64,000 nucleotides of DNA from Oscillatoria nigro-viridis PCC 7112 (GCF_000317475.1 NC_019729.1:1626501-1690500); one strand, 5' to 3'. Positions 45,122 through 56,687 are shown, counted from the first letter of the stretch. Made by a program: numbers and translations. Notes: generated from the sequence alone by a model not told the origin.

Positions 45122-48094
45122 TTAGCCTTGACTGTAAGCCTCCATTGGCAAACAAGAACAGACAAAATTGCGATCGCCAAACGCATTATCTATCCGGCCC
45201 ACCGCCGGCCAAAACTTATGTTCGCGAGTCCAAGGTGCCGGATAAGCCGCTTGCGCGCGAGTATAAGGACGATTCCACTCATCAACCATCAGAGATTCTG
45301 CGGTGTGCGGCGCATTTTTTAAGACGTTATTTTGCGCGTCAACATTACCTTTTTCAATCTCCGCAATTTCGCCTCGAATGGCAATCATCGCCTCGCAAAA
45401 ACGGTCTAATTCCTGCTTTGATTCGCTTTCAGTCGGTTCCACCATTACCGTACCTGCGACGGGCCAAGAAACCGTCGGCGCGTGATAGCCGTAATCCATC
45501 AGGCGTTTGGCGATATCTTCCACTTCAATAGCCGCAGATTTTTTGAGCGATCGCAAATCTAGAATACACTCGTGCGCCACTAAACCAGCTTTCCCTTTGT
45601 ACAAAACTGGATAATAAGATTCTAACCGTTTTGCCATATAATTAGCATTAAGAATTGCTACTTTTGTCGCCTCAGTTAAACCCACTCCTCCCATCATCCG
45701 AATGTACATCCAAGAAATAGTCAAAATGCTGGCACTTCCCCAAGGCGCGGCGGAAATAGCACCAACTGATTTTTGTTGACTGTTAACTGTTGACTGTTGA
45801 CTGTTAACTGTTGACTGTTGACTGTTAAGAATAGAATGACTGGGCAAAAATTCTACCAAATGAGACATTACCCCGATCGGCCCCATACCCGGACCACCGC
45901 CACCGTGAGGAATGCAGAAAGTTTTGTGCAGATTCAAGTGGCAAACATCAGCACCAAAATCACCGGGGCGGCACAAACCAACTTGAGCATTCATATTTGC
46001 GCCGTCCATATAAACTTGTCCGCCGCAGTTGTGGACTATCTCGCAAATCTCTTTAATTTCTTCCTCAAAAACGCCGTGCGTAGATGGATATGTCACCATC
46101 AAAGCCGCCAATTCATTTTTGTGCTTTTCGGCTTTTTTCCGCAAATCGGCAACATCAATATTGCCCTGAGAATCGCACTCTACAGCAACTACTTTCATCC
46201 CCGCCATCACCGCGCTAGCCGGATTTGTACCGTGGGCTGACTGGGGAATCAAACAGATATTTCGGTGAGATTCGCCTCGGTGTTCGTGGTATTGGCGAAT
46301 AACTAACAAACCCGCGTATTCGCCCTGAGAACCGGCGTTTGGCTGCAAAGAAATTCCCGCAAAACCGGTGATTTCTGCCAGCCACTGTTCTAGTTGCACG
46401 AACATCCTTTGATAGCCGCGAGTTTGATCGCGGGGTGCAAAGGGATGTATCTTGCCAAATTCGGCCCAAGTCACCGGCACCATCTCTGCTGTTGCATTCA
46501 ATTTCATTGTGCAAGAACCCAAGGGAATCATCGATGTATTTAGCGATAAATCCTTGGCTTCTAAACGGTGCAAATAGCGCAAAAGTTCAGTTTCTGAATG
46601 GTAGGTGTTGAAAACTGGATGGGCGAGATAGCTGCTGGTGCGATCGCAAAAATCTGGTAAGGTCAAATAGGAACTCAATGCGTCTGCATCCAGCGAAATG
46701 TTGAGAGCATTCTGCCCGTCTGCCCTGATATAATCTTTATCCCGTGCAAAAATTTTCCACAATTCTTGTACATTTTCAACCGTGACAGTTTCATCTAAAG
46801 TGATTCCCACTGTCGAATCATCGAAAACTCGGAGATTTATTTTGCGAACTTTAGCAGCTTCTAGAATTTCAGACAGCGGTTTGTCTCCCAATTCTACCCG
46901 CACAGTATCGAAGAAATGTTGAGAACTAATTTTGTATCCGAAACTTCTTAACCCGGATGCCAAAAGTGCAGTTAAATTCCATACTTTCTCAGCAATGTCT
47001 TTCAGTCCAGACGGGCCGTGATAAACAGCATACATACTCGCCATCACTGCCAGCAAAACTTGAGCAGTACAAATATTGCTGGTTGCTTTTTCGCGCCGGA
47101 TGTGCTGTTCGCGAGTTTGCAATGCCAAACGCAAAGCAGATTTGCCGTTGGCATCTTTAGAAACGCCGACAATTCTACCGGGAACTTGCCGTTTAAACTC
47201 TTCTCGCGTGGCGAAATAGGCTGCGTGGGGCCCTCCGAATCCCATCGGCACTCCGAAGCGCTGAGTGCTTCCTACGGCTATATCCGCGCCGAATTCGCCG
47301 GGGGGTGTGAGCAAGCAAAGGCTCAAAATGTCGGCAGCGACTGTAACTAATGCGCCGACTTCGTGAGCCGATCGAATAAAATCCCTATAGTCGTAAATTG
47401 CGCCGTCTGTGGCGGGGTATTGCACGAGAGCGCCGAAGATTGTGCGATCGAACTCAAAGCTTTGATGGTCGCCGACAATTACCTCAATTCCCAGCGGCTT
47501 AGCGCGAGTTTGCACCACTTCCACAGTTTGAGGGTGGCAATCTTGGGAAACAAAAAACGCTTTTGCGTGATTTTTGCTGGCGCCGTAACTCACCGCCATC
47601 GCTTCTGCAGCCGCAGTCCCTTCATCCAGCAAGGAAGCGTTGGCAATTTCCAAACCCGTGAGGTCAACGATCATGGTTTGGAAGTTCAGTAAAGCTTCCA
47701 ATCGCCCTTGAGCAATTTCGGCTTGGTAGGGAGTGTAAGCTGTATACCAGCCGGGATTTTCTAGGATATTCCGCTGGATGACCGGGGGTGTAATGCAGTC
47801 GTGATATCCTGTGCCGATGTACGATCGAAATACCTGATTTTTTGCCGCAATTTCTTTCAATTCTGCCAAAGCGCTGTACTCGCTTTGCGCTGCGGGAAGT
47901 TGTAGCGGTCCAGAAATGCGAATCGCCGCAGGAACCGTTTTGTCAATCAACTCATCGAGGCTGGAAAGGCCCAAAACATCCAGCATTTGCTGGATTTCGC
48001 TGGGTGTCGGGCCAATGTGGCGCCCCGCAAAACCATTCATGGGAACAAGGTTTTGCTGCTGACTGGGTTCAAGTTGAGGGCTGTAGAGTACCAA
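45122..48094 (-). CDS. gcvP: Glycine dehydrogenase (decarboxylating), P-protein
   Basis: The 990-residue PLP enzyme decarboxylates glycine and passes the aminomethyl group to GcvH, a main photorespiratory step. The PLP lysine is in [17 protein letters not shown]. The N-terminus ([18 protein letters not shown]) is typical. An oddity is the segment [20 protein letters not shown] (about residue 756-775), encoded by eight heptamers (45774-45829) and absent from normal P-proteins. It is in frame, so the gene stays open. gcvH lies upstream on the same strand. Confidence 0.96.
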   Translation of the reverse strand: MVLYSPQLEPSQQQNLVPMNGFAGRHIGPTPSEIQQMLDVLGLSSLDELIDKTVPAAIRISGPLQLPAAQSEYSALAELKEIAAKNQVFRSYIGTGYHDCITPPVIQRNILENPGWYTAYTPYQAEIAQGRLEALLNFQTMIVDLTGLEIANASLLDEGTAAAEAMAVSYGASKNHAKAFFVSQDCHPQTVEVVQTRAKPLGIEVIVGDHQSFEFDRTIFGALVQYPATDGAIYDYRDFIRSAHEVGALVTVAADILSLCLLTPPGEFGADIAVGSTQRFGVPMGFGGPHAAYFATREEFKRQVPGRIVGVSKDANGKSALRLALQTREQHIRREKATSNICTAQVLLAVMASMYAVYHGPSGLKDIAEKVWNLTALLASGLRSFGYKISSQHFFDTVRVELGDKPLSEILEAAKVRKINLRVFDDSTVGITLDETVTVENVQELWKIFARDKDYIRADGQNALNISLDADALSSYLTLPDFCDRTSSYLAHPVFNTYHSETELLRYLHRLEAKDLSLNTSMIPLGSCTMKLNATAEMVPVTWAEFGKIHPFAPRDQTRGYQRMFVQLEQWLAEITGFAGISLQPNAGSQGEYAGLLVIRQYHEHRGESHRNICLIPQSAHGTNPASAVMAGMKVVAVECDSQGNIDVADLRKKAEKHKNELAALMVTYPSTHGVFEEEIKEICEIVHNCGGQVYMDGANMNAQVGLCRPGDFGADVCHLNLHKTFCIPHGGGGPGMGPIGVMSHLVEFLPSHSILNSQQSTVNSQQSTVNSQQKSVGAISAAPWGSASILTISWMYIRMMGGVGLTEATKVAILNANYMAKRLESYYPVLYKGKAGLVAHECILDLRSLKKSAAIEVEDIAKRLMDYGYHAPTVSWPVAGTVMVEPTESESKQELDRFCEAMIAIRGEIAEIEKGNVDAQNNVLKNAPHTAESLMVDEWNRPYTRAQAAYPAPWTREHKFWPAVGRIDNAFGDRNFVCSCLPMEAYSQG
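45774..45829. repeat. Heptanucleotide array inside gcvP
   Basis: Eight TGTTGAC/TGTTAAC units in a row. Three units make 21 bp, so the array reads as a repeated seven-residue unit (NSQQSTV) on the coding strand. Confidence 0.93.
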
Positions 48095-48493
48095 GGCGGA
48101 TTCTCCTGAATAGACTTTTGCTTCTTTGTTTGTAACATTTTGCTAAGAAAACCAGGAAGATTTTCTGCCTCTATCAAAGTCCGACAGTCCGACAGGGGTT
48201 GAAACCCCTGTCTCATACCTGAAGTCGTCGGTGGCCGACTAAGCAAGATTTTCTGCCTCTATCAAAGTCCGACAGGGGTTGAAACCCCTGTCTCATAGCT
48301 AAAGTCGTCTCAAGACGACTGTAGATTAAGGCGCACTTATCGCAACTCCCCGCGCAACTGGTTAGTATTTCAGTCGTCTTTAGACGACTTGTGCTATGAG
48401 CCCCGTGGGTTTCAACCCCTGGCGGATGGTGGAGGAATCGAGGAATCAACGAGCCCTATGCCCAAATTCCCACTCAAAACCCAAAACTCAAAA
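48095..48493. repeat. gcvP-gcvH gap with direct repeats and palindromes
   Basis: The unit AAGATTTTCTGCCTCTATC..CCCCTGTCTCATA occurs at 48157-48217 and 48245-48297, each containing the palindrome GACAGGGGTTGAAACCCCTG. A related palindrome is at about 22090-22115. No gene is present. Confidence 0.75.
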
Positions 48494-48883
48494 CTACTCA
48501 GCTTCGGCGATCATTTGGCTATATTTCTCGGCAGACATAGCGTCATCCACTTCGCTGGGATTGTCAACGCGCACTTTCACCAGCCACCCGTCGCCGTAGG
48601 GGTCATCCCCCACCATCTCAGGGTCCTCTACAATGCCATCGTTGCGTTCTACGACAGTGCCGGTAACTGGCGCTGTCAAGCTTTCAACTGCTTTCACTGA
48701 CTCGATTGAACCGAAAGCTTCGCCCTTTTCCAGCTTTGTACCGACCTCTGGCAATTCCACAAATACGATATCACCTAATTGATTCACGGCAAACTCAGTG
48801 ATGCCGATCCTGGCTATGTCGCCTTCGAGTAGGATGTATTCGTGGCTGTCTAGGTATTTCAAGTCCTGTGGGTATTCTGCCAT
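48494..48883 (-). CDS. gcvH: Glycine cleavage system H protein
   Basis: The 129-residue lipoyl carrier of the glycine cleavage system has lipoylation lysine K64 in GSIESVKAVESL. Length and fold pattern are standard. It is upstream of gcvP on the same strand, separated by about 400 bp of repeats. gcvT is about 1 kb further on. Confidence 0.96.
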   Translation of the reverse strand: MAEYPQDLKYLDSHEYILLEGDIARIGITEFAVNQLGDIVFVELPEVGTKLEKGEAFGSIESVKAVESLTAPVTGTVVERNDGIVEDPEMVGDDPYGDGWLVKVRVDNPSEVDDAMSAEKYSQMIAEAE

Positions 48884-48942
48884 GTCTTTTCTCCCAATAA
48901 AAAAGTATTAGTTAAATCTTATTCAACTATGGGCGTTTAGTG

Positions 48943-49785
48943 ATGACTAAGTGGAACAGAAAAAATATTAAACGCTTGCTTGTCGGAGAATTTTCTGTCA
49001 AACGACTGATGCGATCTCTAATTTTTATTTACGCATTTCTGTGTTTTTACGGTTTCTTTTTTTCAGAACGCCTAATTTTTCAACCTCCCCCATCTAGTCA
49101 GAGCGAGATCGGGGAAGTTATCAAAGTTAGCTCAGCTAATGGCGTGAAAATTTCTACTGTTCATTTTCCCAACCCGCAAGCTAAATATACCATACTTTAC
49201 AGTCACGGGAATGCGGAAGACTTGGAGAGCATTTTGTGGCTGCTCAGAGAGATTCGAGATAGCGGGTTTGCTGTTTTTGCCTATGATTATCAAGGTTACG
49301 GGACGAGTCAGGGAAAGCCTTCTGAGTATAATACTTATCGCGATATTGAGGCTGCTTACAATTATTTAACCCAACATTTGGGAGTACCTGCACAGCAAAT
49401 TATTCTTTACGGGCGTTCTGTGGGGGGTGGGCCGGCAATTGATTTGGCTTCGCGGCAAAAAGTCGGCGGTTTGGTGGTTGAAAGTTCGTTTGTTTCGGCT
49501 TTTCGGGTGTTGACGCGGATTCCGATTTTACCCTTTGACAAGTTTGTGAATATTGATAAGATTGGCAAAGTTCGATCGCCTGTTTTGGTGATTCACGGTA
49601 AGGCTGATGAGGTGGTGCATTTTTGGCATGGAGAACAGTTGTTTGCAGCGGCGAAGCAGCCGAAATTAAATTTTTGGGTTGATGGGGCGGGTCATAATGA
49701 TTTGATGGATGTGGCGGGCGATCGCTATGCTGCAACTTTGCGAACATTTGCTAAGCTAGTAGATGACTCTTCTCGACCCATATGA
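48943..49785 (+). CDS. Alpha/beta hydrolase, membrane-anchored
   Basis: The 280-residue protein has an N-terminal hydrophobic segment (about 24-42), ILYSHGNAEDLE for the oxyanion region, the nucleophile elbow LYGRSVGGG, a catalytic Asp in VIHGKADEVV and His in DGAGHNDL. It resembles the ABHD13/BEM46 group. Substrate unknown. The ATG at 48943 is preferred to the GTG at 48940. Confidence 0.87.
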   Translation: MTKWNRKNIKRLLVGEFSVKRLMRSLIFIYAFLCFYGFFFSERLIFQPPPSSQSEIGEVIKVSSANGVKISTVHFPNPQAKYTILYSHGNAEDLESILWLLREIRDSGFAVFAYDYQGYGTSQGKPSEYNTYRDIEAAYNYLTQHLGVPAQQIILYGRSVGGGPAIDLASRQKVGGLVVESSFVSAFRVLTRIPILPFDKFVNIDKIGKVRSPVLVIHGKADEVVHFWHGEQLFAAAKQPKLNFWVDGAGHNDLMDVAGDRYAATLRTFAKLVDDSSRPI

Positions 49786-49885
49786 GCAACGGGCTAGAAG
49801 CCCGTTCCACAAGAACACATACACTTCGCTTTTTTTTCGGCCGTTGCTCCTACTCGGCCCCTGAATTAAGGCTTGCTTGCTTAAT

Positions 49886-51037
49886 TTAATTAGGTCGGTT
49901 TGGCGATCGGTAAAATGGTTTTTTTACCACATTAGCCGGATAGTTTTTCCCGCGAATTTCGATTTCTAACTGCTGACCGATTTTAGCTAAGTTTGCCGGA
50001 ACAACCGCGAGGGCTACGGCCCGATTCAAAGTAGGCGATAATGTACCGCTAGTAACTTCTCCTACAGTTTCGCCTTCAAATATTACCGGATAGCCGTGGC
50101 GCGCAATGTGCCGCCCCTGCATTTCTAACCCTACCAAGCGCTTCGACACTCCACTCGCTTTCTGCTGTTCCAAAACCTCCCGCCCAATAAAATCGCCTTT
50201 GGTGTCGAGGTGAACAACCCAACCCAATCCAGCCTCTAAAGGCGTGATATTGTCGTCGATATCTTGACCGTAAAGAGCCATTGCCGCTTCTAAACGCAAG
50301 GTATCTCTCGCACCCAAACCGCAGGGTACAACGCCAGCAGCTAACAGTTTTTGCCAGAGTTCTTTTCCAACTTCGGCATCGACCATGATTTCAAACCCAT
50401 CTTCGCCGGTGTAACCAGTTCTGGCGATAAAACTCGGCTGTCCCAACAGGTTTGTTTCTAAGTGGCCGAAAGCCTTAATTTGTGCGAGTTTGTCTTCCAC
50501 AAAAGGCTGGAGATAGTTAACAGCTTCCGGCCCTTGAATTGCGATTAAAACTCGATCTTCTGAAATGTCTGTCAAACAAAGTTCGCTCAATTCTAAGTGC
50601 GTGGCGATCCATGCTTTGTCTGCGATGCGAGTGGCGGCGTTGACAATGATTACTGCACGTTCTTCGCTAGTGATAGGGTCGGGTTCTTGGCAGTAGAAAA
50701 TAATGTCGTCTAAGATGCAGCCTTGGGCATTTAGCAAGACTGTATATTGAGCTTGACCGGGTTGCAAGCGGCTCAAGTCTGAGGGGACTAGCGGTTGAAA
50801 TTTTTCTATTAATTGTTTCCCTCTCAAACCAAATTTTCCCATGTGGGAAATGTCGAACATTCCTGCTTGCTGGCGTACTGCTTGGTGTTCGCTGCTGATG
50901 CCTGCGTACTGCACCGCCATCTCCCACCCGGAAAAGGGCACCATTCGGGCTTTGAGTTCTAATGATAGGTCGTACAGAGGCGTGCGGGCAAGTTGGCTCG
51001 GACTCTCTGGATTGTTGGGTTCAGTTGACTTGGCCAC
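49886..51037 (-). CDS. gcvT: Aminomethyltransferase, glycine cleavage T protein
   Basis: The 383-residue protein transfers the methylene group from GcvH to tetrahydrofolate. Seen: LYDLSLELKARMVPFSGWEM, the folate-binding region GYTGEDGFE and GLGARDTLRLEA, and the C-terminal PFYRSPNRP. Length is normal. It is separate from gcvH-gcvP but only about 1 kb away. Confidence 0.95.
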   Translation of the reverse strand: MAKSTEPNNPESPSQLARTPLYDLSLELKARMVPFSGWEMAVQYAGISSEHQAVRQQAGMFDISHMGKFGLRGKQLIEKFQPLVPSDLSRLQPGQAQYTVLLNAQGCILDDIIFYCQEPDPITSEERAVIIVNAATRIADKAWIATHLELSELCLTDISEDRVLIAIQGPEAVNYLQPFVEDKLAQIKAFGHLETNLLGQPSFIARTGYTGEDGFEIMVDAEVGKELWQKLLAAGVVPCGLGARDTLRLEAAMALYGQDIDDNITPLEAGLGWVVHLDTKGDFIGREVLEQQKASGVSKRLVGLEMQGRHIARHGYPVIFEGETVGEVTSGTLSPTLNRAVALAVVPANLAKIGQQLEIEIRGKNYPANVVKKPFYRSPNRPN

Positions 51038-51614
51038 AGGTAGCGCTTTGGTTGCGGGTAGAATGTTTTGATTTTACCAAAAATTGAGTTCGCATTTTTG
51101 GACGATCGACTTGGAGATAAATCGTCGATAAGTAAGCCCACCTGAAAAAACAGAATACCGATATCCGCGAGTTCTGTAAGAAGTCGAGGATCTAGCAGAT
51201 ATCGCTGTTTACAACCGATGCCCTAGCTCTAGCTGGCGATTCCCCTGGATGCCCGTTATCACCAATCTGTGGAAGATGCTCCGGCGGAGCGTCTCTATGA
51301 CTGGAGAGAAAAAGCGGGCTATTATGGCGGATTTGCCATGAAGTGCTCCCCCAGGCAAAGTCATGACAAATTGTGAAGAAATTTACCTGCTGTGTCACTT
51401 CATGACTTGTCACATCATAAGATAGATTTAGAAGGCTAAAAGTTTGTAGCAAAGAGAGTTAAGCAATACAAATGTTGCAAAAGTAGCAAGCCTCTAAGGA
51501 GCTTAAATTTTAATTATCGATTTTTACAAACGACCGATTTTGTCTTGATTAATACAGGTCATCTAATAATCAGCAAAAAAAAGTTGAAATTGCTGTAATT
51601 GAGGGTTAATTAAT
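51038..51614. promoter_or_regulatory. gcvT-hoxE divergent regulatory region
   Basis: It drives gcvT leftward and the hox operon rightward. ATGAAGTG (51338-51345) and its inverse CACTTCAT (51396-51403) are 50 bp apart, with GTCATGAC (51360-51367) between, which are possible operator elements. A short plus-strand open stretch (about 51233-51352, ..YHQSVEDAPAERLYDW..) has no start and may be a remnant. No complete gene is seen. Confidence 0.45.
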
Positions 51615-52178
51615 ATGCCTTACCCACCTCTTCAAGACCAACAAGGTTCGACAGGTGCTGGCGTTGCATCCCCTGCTAAATCTCCTTCTGCCAAGGGTCA
51701 TGCCAGTGGCGACCGCCGCTTTAAAGCATTGGATATGACGATGAAGCGGCATCAATACCAACCCGATGCGCTGATTGAGATACTTCACAAAGCACAGGAA
51801 TCATTTGGCTTTCTAGAAGAAGATGTTCTGATTTACATTGCCAGAGGGCTAAAACTGCCATTGAGCCGAGTCTACGGTGTGGCAACTTTCTACCATTTGT
51901 TCTCACTTAAACCCAGCGGCGCTCATACTTGTGTGGTTTGCTTGGGAACAGCTTGCCATGTCAAAGGTGCCAGCAAATTGATGATAGCTCTAGAAAAAGA
52001 GTTGGGAATCGATGTGGGTGAAACAACAGCGGATGGCCAAGTATCGCTCATGGCGGCACGGTGTTTAGGCGCTTGTGGCATTGCTCCAGCGATCGTCATT
52101 GATGGCAGAGTCAGCGGTAAGGAAACCCTAGAAACGGCTCTAGACAAGGTTAAGGCGCTGCAACGCCTGAATGTTTAA
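51615..52178 (+). CDS. hoxE: Bidirectional [NiFe] hydrogenase diaphorase subunit HoxE
   Basis: The 187-residue 2Fe-2S subunit, related to NuoE, has cysteines in [13 protein letters not shown] and [11 protein letters not shown]. The N-terminal 35 residues are Ser/Gly/Pro-rich and poorly conserved. First gene of hoxE-F-U-Y-H on the plus strand. HoxE is thought to link the complex to other electron carriers. Confidence 0.94.
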   Translation: MPYPPLQDQQGSTGAGVASPAKSPSAKGHASGDRRFKALDMTMKRHQYQPDALIEILHKAQESFGFLEEDVLIYIARGLKLPLSRVYGVATFYHLFSLKPSGAHTCVVCLGTACHVKGASKLMIALEKELGIDVGETTADGQVSLMAARCLGACGIAPAIVIDGRVSGKETLETALDKVKALQRLNV

Positions 52179-52275
52179 TGGCTTTCTGGATCGCGATCGC
52201 TACAAAAACGTTGCCATCAAGATTCACCCACTTGGAAAGCCGATCGTAGGTCACAACTGCGTGAAGGTAAACAGC

Positions 52276-53907
52276 ATGGATATCACAGAATTACATGAGA
52301 TTGCGAAACAAGAACGCGATCGCCGCAAGCCAACTCAAATTCGGTGTTGCACAGCCGCAGGATGTCTGTCTTCTGGTTCTGCTGCAGTGAGAGATGGCTT
52401 GGAAGCTGCGGTTCAACAGACAGGAATGGAGGCAGAGGTAAAGGTTTGCAGTGTTGGATGTATGCGGTTTTGTGGGCGGGGGCCGTTGGTAGAAGTCGAT
52501 CCCAGCGGTACGCTTTACGAACAGGTGACTCCAGACGATGCACCCTCCATCATCGCTGCACTGAAGGGAGGAACTGCTACCGCGACAAAGGGCGACCCGA
52601 ACCATCCTTTCTTGACGCGCCAAATGCCGATCGTGTTGGAGAATAGCGGCAAGATCGACCCAGAGCGCATTGAAGAGTATATTGCAGCAGGCGGATACGA
52701 GCCGCTCTATCAAGTTCTCACGGAAATGACACCTACTGAGGTGATTGAAGAAGTCACCAAGAGTGGACTGCGCGGACGAGGTGGCGGCGGGTATCCCACC
52801 GGGTTGAAGTGGGCAACGGTGGCGAAGATGCCGCCGGGACAAAAATATGTGATTTGTAACGCGGACGAGGGCGATCCCGGTGCGTTCATGGATCGCAGCG
52901 TGTTGGAGAGCGATCCCCATCGCGTGCTGGAAGGAATGGCGATCGCAGGTTATGCAATTGGAGCCGATCGCGGGTTTATTTACATCCGCGCCGAGTATCC
53001 TCTCGCCATCAAACACCTGCAAAAAGCGATTCAGCAGGCAAAGAAATATGAATTGCTGGGCAGTCAAATCTTTGGTTCTGGGTTTGACTTCAAGGTTGAT
53101 ATCCGCATTGGGGCAGGTGCTTTCGTTTGCGGCGAAGAAACCGCATTGATGCACTCCATTCAAGGCGAACGAGGAATTCCCCGCCCCCGTCCACCCTATC
53201 CCGCTGAATCCGGGTTGTGGGGCTGTCCCACCCTGATTAACAACGTCGAAACCTATGCCAATATCGCGCCCATTATCCGTAACGGTGGAGACTGGTACGC
53301 CAGTATCGGCACGGAGAAAAGTAAGGGAACCAAAGTTTTTGCACTTACGGGCAAGATCGAGAACACGGGCTTAATTGAAGTCCCAATGGGAACCACCCTG
53401 CGTCAAATCGTAGAAGAAATGGGAGGTGGGGTTCCCGACGGTGGCAAGGTGAAAGGAGTGCAAACAGGAGGACCATCTGGAGGGTGTATTCCGGCTGAAT
53501 TCTTTGATACCCCTGTGGACTACGAATCACTGCAAAAGCTGGGCACGATGATGGGTTCGGGCGGCATGATTGTCATGGATGACGAAACGAGCATGGTGGA
53601 GATTGCTCAGTTTTACATGGAATTCTGCCGGGATGAATCTTGTGGCAAATGTATCCCGTGCCGTGCGGGAACGGTTCAGCTTCATGCGCTGTTGAATAAA
53701 ATCGCGAACCGTCAGGCGACGCAGAAAGACTTGGAACAGCTAGAAGCCCTCTGCTACATGGTTAAGGAAATGAGCCTCTGTGGGTTGGGTCAAACGGCTC
53801 CAAATCCTGTACTCAGCACGTTGAAATACTTCAAGCAGGAGTATTTAGATTTGCTGCAATCTCCAGTCGAACACAACGGCAAAGTCACCGTTTCGCAATC
53901 TTTGTGA
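52276..53907 (+). CDS. hoxF: Bidirectional hydrogenase NAD(P)H-binding subunit HoxF
   Basis: The 543-residue subunit has an N-terminal thioredoxin-like 2Fe-2S domain ([17 protein letters not shown]), the NADH motif [13 protein letters not shown], the FMN motif [14 protein letters not shown], and the C-terminal 4Fe-4S set [14 protein letters not shown] start at 52276 ([11 protein letters not shown]). The open frame back to 52171 overlaps hoxE and has no family match. It is followed 7 bp later by hoxU. Confidence 0.95.
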   Translation: MDITELHEIAKQERDRRKPTQIRCCTAAGCLSSGSAAVRDGLEAAVQQTGMEAEVKVCSVGCMRFCGRGPLVEVDPSGTLYEQVTPDDAPSIIAALKGGTATATKGDPNHPFLTRQMPIVLENSGKIDPERIEEYIAAGGYEPLYQVLTEMTPTEVIEEVTKSGLRGRGGGGYPTGLKWATVAKMPPGQKYVICNADEGDPGAFMDRSVLESDPHRVLEGMAIAGYAIGADRGFIYIRAEYPLAIKHLQKAIQQAKKYELLGSQIFGSGFDFKVDIRIGAGAFVCGEETALMHSIQGERGIPRPRPPYPAESGLWGCPTLINNVETYANIAPIIRNGGDWYASIGTEKSKGTKVFALTGKIENTGLIEVPMGTTLRQIVEEMGGGVPDGGKVKGVQTGGPSGGCIPAEFFDTPVDYESLQKLGTMMGSGGMIVMDDETSMVEIAQFYMEFCRDESCGKCIPCRAGTVQLHALLNKIANRQATQKDLEQLEALCYMVKEMSLCGLGQTAPNPVLSTLKYFKQEYLDLLQSPVEHNGKVTVSQSL

Positions 53908-53914
53908 GGTTGAT

Positions 53915-54631
53915 ATGTCAGTCAAAACGCTCAAAATTGATGGTATTGATGTAGCGATCGCAGAAGACGCAAGCATCCTACAAGCGGCAAGAGAGGCTGG
54001 AGTCGCCATTCCTACGCTATGTCATCTTGACGGTGTATCAGATATCGGAGCTTGCCGTCTGTGCATGGTAGAGATTGCTGGAACCCCTAAACTGTTTCCT
54101 GCGTGCGTCACTCAGGTGGCTGAGGGGATGGAGGTTTCTACCAACTCGCCCAAGCTGCAAGACTACCGCCGCATGGTTGTTGAGTTGCTGTTTGCCGAGG
54201 GCAATCATGTCTGCGCCTTTTGTGTGGCAAATGGTAATTGCGAGTTACAGGATGTTGCCATTGAAGTGGGGATGGATCATGCTCGCTTCCCGTATCGTTT
54301 CCCCGATCGCAAAGTCGATAATTCGCATCCGCTATTTAGTATAGACCACAACCGTTGCATCCTCTGTACTCGTTGCGTGCGCGTCTGCGATGAGATTGAG
54401 GGAGCGCATGTGTGGGATGTGGCACAACGGGGCGCGAATTGCTACATCGTGTCTGGAATGAATCAGCCTTGGGGTGCAGTGGATGCCTGTACTTCCTGCG
54501 GGAAGTGTGTCGATGCCTGTCCTACTGGATCGATTTTCCGTAAAGGCGAAACAACTGGCGAGAAAGAACGCGATCGCAACAAGCTGGAATTTTTGGTGAG
54601 GGCACGGGAGAAGAAGGAATGGACAAGATAA
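53915..54631 (+). CDS. hoxU: Bidirectional hydrogenase Fe-S subunit HoxU
   Basis: The 238-residue electron-wiring subunit has an N-terminal 2Fe-2S ferredoxin domain (CHLDGVSDIGACRLC), the CAFCVANGNCELQ segment with a His/Cys cluster, and two 4Fe-4S motifs (CILCTRCVRVCDE, CTSCGKCVDACP). It connects HoxF to HoxY. The stop overlaps the hoxY start by 13 bp, suggesting coupled translation. Confidence 0.95.
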   Translation: MSVKTLKIDGIDVAIAEDASILQAAREAGVAIPTLCHLDGVSDIGACRLCMVEIAGTPKLFPACVTQVAEGMEVSTNSPKLQDYRRMVVELLFAEGNHVCAFCVANGNCELQDVAIEVGMDHARFPYRFPDRKVDNSHPLFSIDHNRCILCTRCVRVCDEIEGAHVWDVAQRGANCYIVSGMNQPWGAVDACTSCGKCVDACPTGSIFRKGETTGEKERDRNKLEFLVRAREKKEWTR

Positions 54632-55167
54632 GATTTGCCACCGTTTGGTTAGCAGGCTGTTCCGGGTGCCACATGTCGTTTTTGGATTTAGACGAGTGGT
54701 TAATTGAACTCGCTCAGCATGTGGATGTGGTTTATAGTCCCGTTGGATCGGACGTGAAGGAATATCCCGAAAACGTTGATGTTTGTCTGGTGGAGGGAGG
54801 CGTTGCCAACGAAGACAATCTGGAACTGATCCACGAAGTCCGACAACGCACCAAAATCCTAATTTCCTTTGGGGATTGCGCCGTGACGGCAAACATTCCT
54901 GGTATGCGAAATATGTTGAGGGGTGCTGAACCCGTTCTCAAACGGGCTTATATCGAATTGGCAGATACGGGGCGACAACTACCTCACGAGCCAGGAATTG
55001 TACCGGAATTGCTCGATCGCGTCTTGCCCGTGCATCAGGTTGTTCCAGTTGATATCTATATGCCCGGATGTCCGCCATCGGCCGATCGCATTCGAGCCAC
55101 GCTTGAACCTCTGCTCAAAGGGGAAAAACCCCGCATGGAAGGGCGAGACATGATTAAGTTTGGGTAA
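54619..55167 (+). CDS. hoxY: Bidirectional [NiFe] hydrogenase small subunit HoxY
   Basis: The 182-residue subunit carries the proximal 4Fe-4S cluster: GCSGCHMSF, SFGDCAVTANIPG and MPGCPPSADR. It is short, without the medial and distal clusters, as usual for Hox enzymes. It starts 13 bp inside hoxU. Confidence 0.95.
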   Translation: MDKIRFATVWLAGCSGCHMSFLDLDEWLIELAQHVDVVYSPVGSDVKEYPENVDVCLVEGGVANEDNLELIHEVRQRTKILISFGDCAVTANIPGMRNMLRGAEPVLKRAYIELADTGRQLPHEPGIVPELLDRVLPVHQVVPVDIYMPGCPPSADRIRATLEPLLKGEKPRMEGRDMIKFG

Positions 55168-55188
55168 TGGTTGATGGTTGATGGTTGA
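55168..55188. repeat. Tandem TGGTTGA heptamers between hoxY and hoxH
   Basis: Three perfect units and a partial fourth fill the short hoxY-hoxH gap. Confidence 0.85.
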
Positions 55189-55244
55189 TGGTTAGGTGCA
55201 AATGAAAACGGACTAATGACAGCTCACGAGAAGAGAGAGGTGCT

Positions 55245-56681
55245 ATGAAGACTGTTGTTATCGATCCTGTTACACGCATTGAGGGACACGCTAAAATCTC
55301 AATTTTTCTGGATGAGGCGGGTGAAGTCTCAGATGCTCGGTTTCATGTCGTGGAATATCGGGGATTTGAAAAGTTTTGTGAAGGCAGACCTTTCACAGAC
55401 ATGGCAGGCATTACCGCTCGGATTTGCGGCATTTGTCCGGTGAGTCACTTGCTAGCATCCTCGAAGACTGGGGACAAAATTTTAGCCGTTAAAATTCCGC
55501 CTGCTGCCGAGAAACTGCGGCGATTGATGAACCTGGCACAGATTACTCAATCTCATGCACTTTCATTCTTTCATCTCAGTAGTCCCGATTTCTTGTTGGG
55601 CTGGGATAGCGATCCCGCAAAACGAAATGTGTTTGGGTTAATTGAAGCGAATCCCGATCTGGCAAGAGCTGGCATCCGGCTGCGGCAATTTGGACAAAAT
55701 ATCATCGAACTCTTGGGCGCACGCAAAATTCACTCGGCTTGGACGGTGCCGGGAGGGGTGCGATCGCCTCTTTCTGAGGAAGGCAGACAGTGGATTTGCG
55801 ATGGCTTACCGGAATCATTGGCAACCATCAATCTGGCTTTGGGGCTATTCAAAAACATGATTGATGGTGAACTCAAAGATGAAGTGAACATCTTTGGTGA
55901 ATTCCCTTCGCTGTTTATGGGACTTGTTGGCAAGAATGGCGAATGGGAACACTACGGCGGGCATCTCCGCTTTACTGATAGTCAAGGCACTATTATTGCT
56001 GACAACCTGAGCGAAGATAACTATCAGGAATTCTTAGGCGAAGCCGTTGAGAAATGGTCGTACCTGAAATTCCCTTACTACCAGCCACTAGGGTATCCCG
56101 ATGGCATTTATCGAGTTGGTCCACTGGCTCGACTCAATGTGTGTAATTACATCGGTACAGAAGCCGCCGATCGGGAGTTAAATGAGTTTCGCGATCGGGC
56201 TGGTGGGGTTGCCACGTCTTCATTCATTTACCACTATGCTCGATTGATTGAAATCCTGGCCTGTTTGGAGAAAATCCAAGCCCTCATGGACGATCCAGAT
56301 ATCCTATCCAATCGAGTTCGCGCTCGCGGTGCGGTGAATCAACTGGAAGCGATCGGAGTTAGTGAAGCACCGCGCGGTACTCTGTTCCATCATTATCAGG
56401 TGGATGAAAATGGCTTGATTCAGAAGGTTAATCTCATCATTGCCACTGGACAAAACAACCTAGCAATGAATAAAACTGTTGCTCAAATCGCCAAGCAATA
56501 TATTCACGGCAATAGCAACGGCAATGAAATTCCAGAAGGCTTGCTAAATCGTGTTGAAGCAGGAATTCGCTGCTTCGATCCTTGTTTATCGTGCTCCACC
56601 CATGCGGCGGGACAAATGCCTTTACACGTTCAACTGGTTGCACCCGATGGAACGATATTGAACGAGATTTCTAGAGGCTGA
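55245..56681 (+). CDS. hoxH: Bidirectional [NiFe] hydrogenase large subunit HoxH
   Basis: The 478-residue subunit binds the Ni-Fe site through C61 and C64 (RICGICPV) and C447 and C450 ([12 protein letters not shown]). After His453 there is a 25-residue tail, removed by the HoxW protease once nickel is in place. All ligands are intact, so the hydrogenase should be functional. A ribosome-binding site (AGAGAGG) precedes the ATG. Confidence 0.96.
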   Translation: MKTVVIDPVTRIEGHAKISIFLDEAGEVSDARFHVVEYRGFEKFCEGRPFTDMAGITARICGICPVSHLLASSKTGDKILAVKIPPAAEKLRRLMNLAQITQSHALSFFHLSSPDFLLGWDSDPAKRNVFGLIEANPDLARAGIRLRQFGQNIIELLGARKIHSAWTVPGGVRSPLSEEGRQWICDGLPESLATINLALGLFKNMIDGELKDEVNIFGEFPSLFMGLVGKNGEWEHYGGHLRFTDSQGTIIADNLSEDNYQEFLGEAVEKWSYLKFPYYQPLGYPDGIYRVGPLARLNVCNYIGTEAADRELNEFRDRAGGVATSSFIYHYARLIEILACLEKIQALMDDPDILSNRVRARGAVNQLEAIGVSEAPRGTLFHHYQVDENGLIQKVNLIIATGQNNLAMNKTVAQIAKQYIHGNSNGNEIPEGLLNRVEAGIRCFDPCLSCSTHAAGQMPLHVQLVAPDGTILNEISRG

Positions 56682-56687
56682 AGACGA

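Noticed and set aside
52291-53163. 290-codon open frame on the minus strand across hoxF
   Set aside because: It is fully antisense to hoxF, whose motifs are clear. It has no family features or ribosome-binding site.
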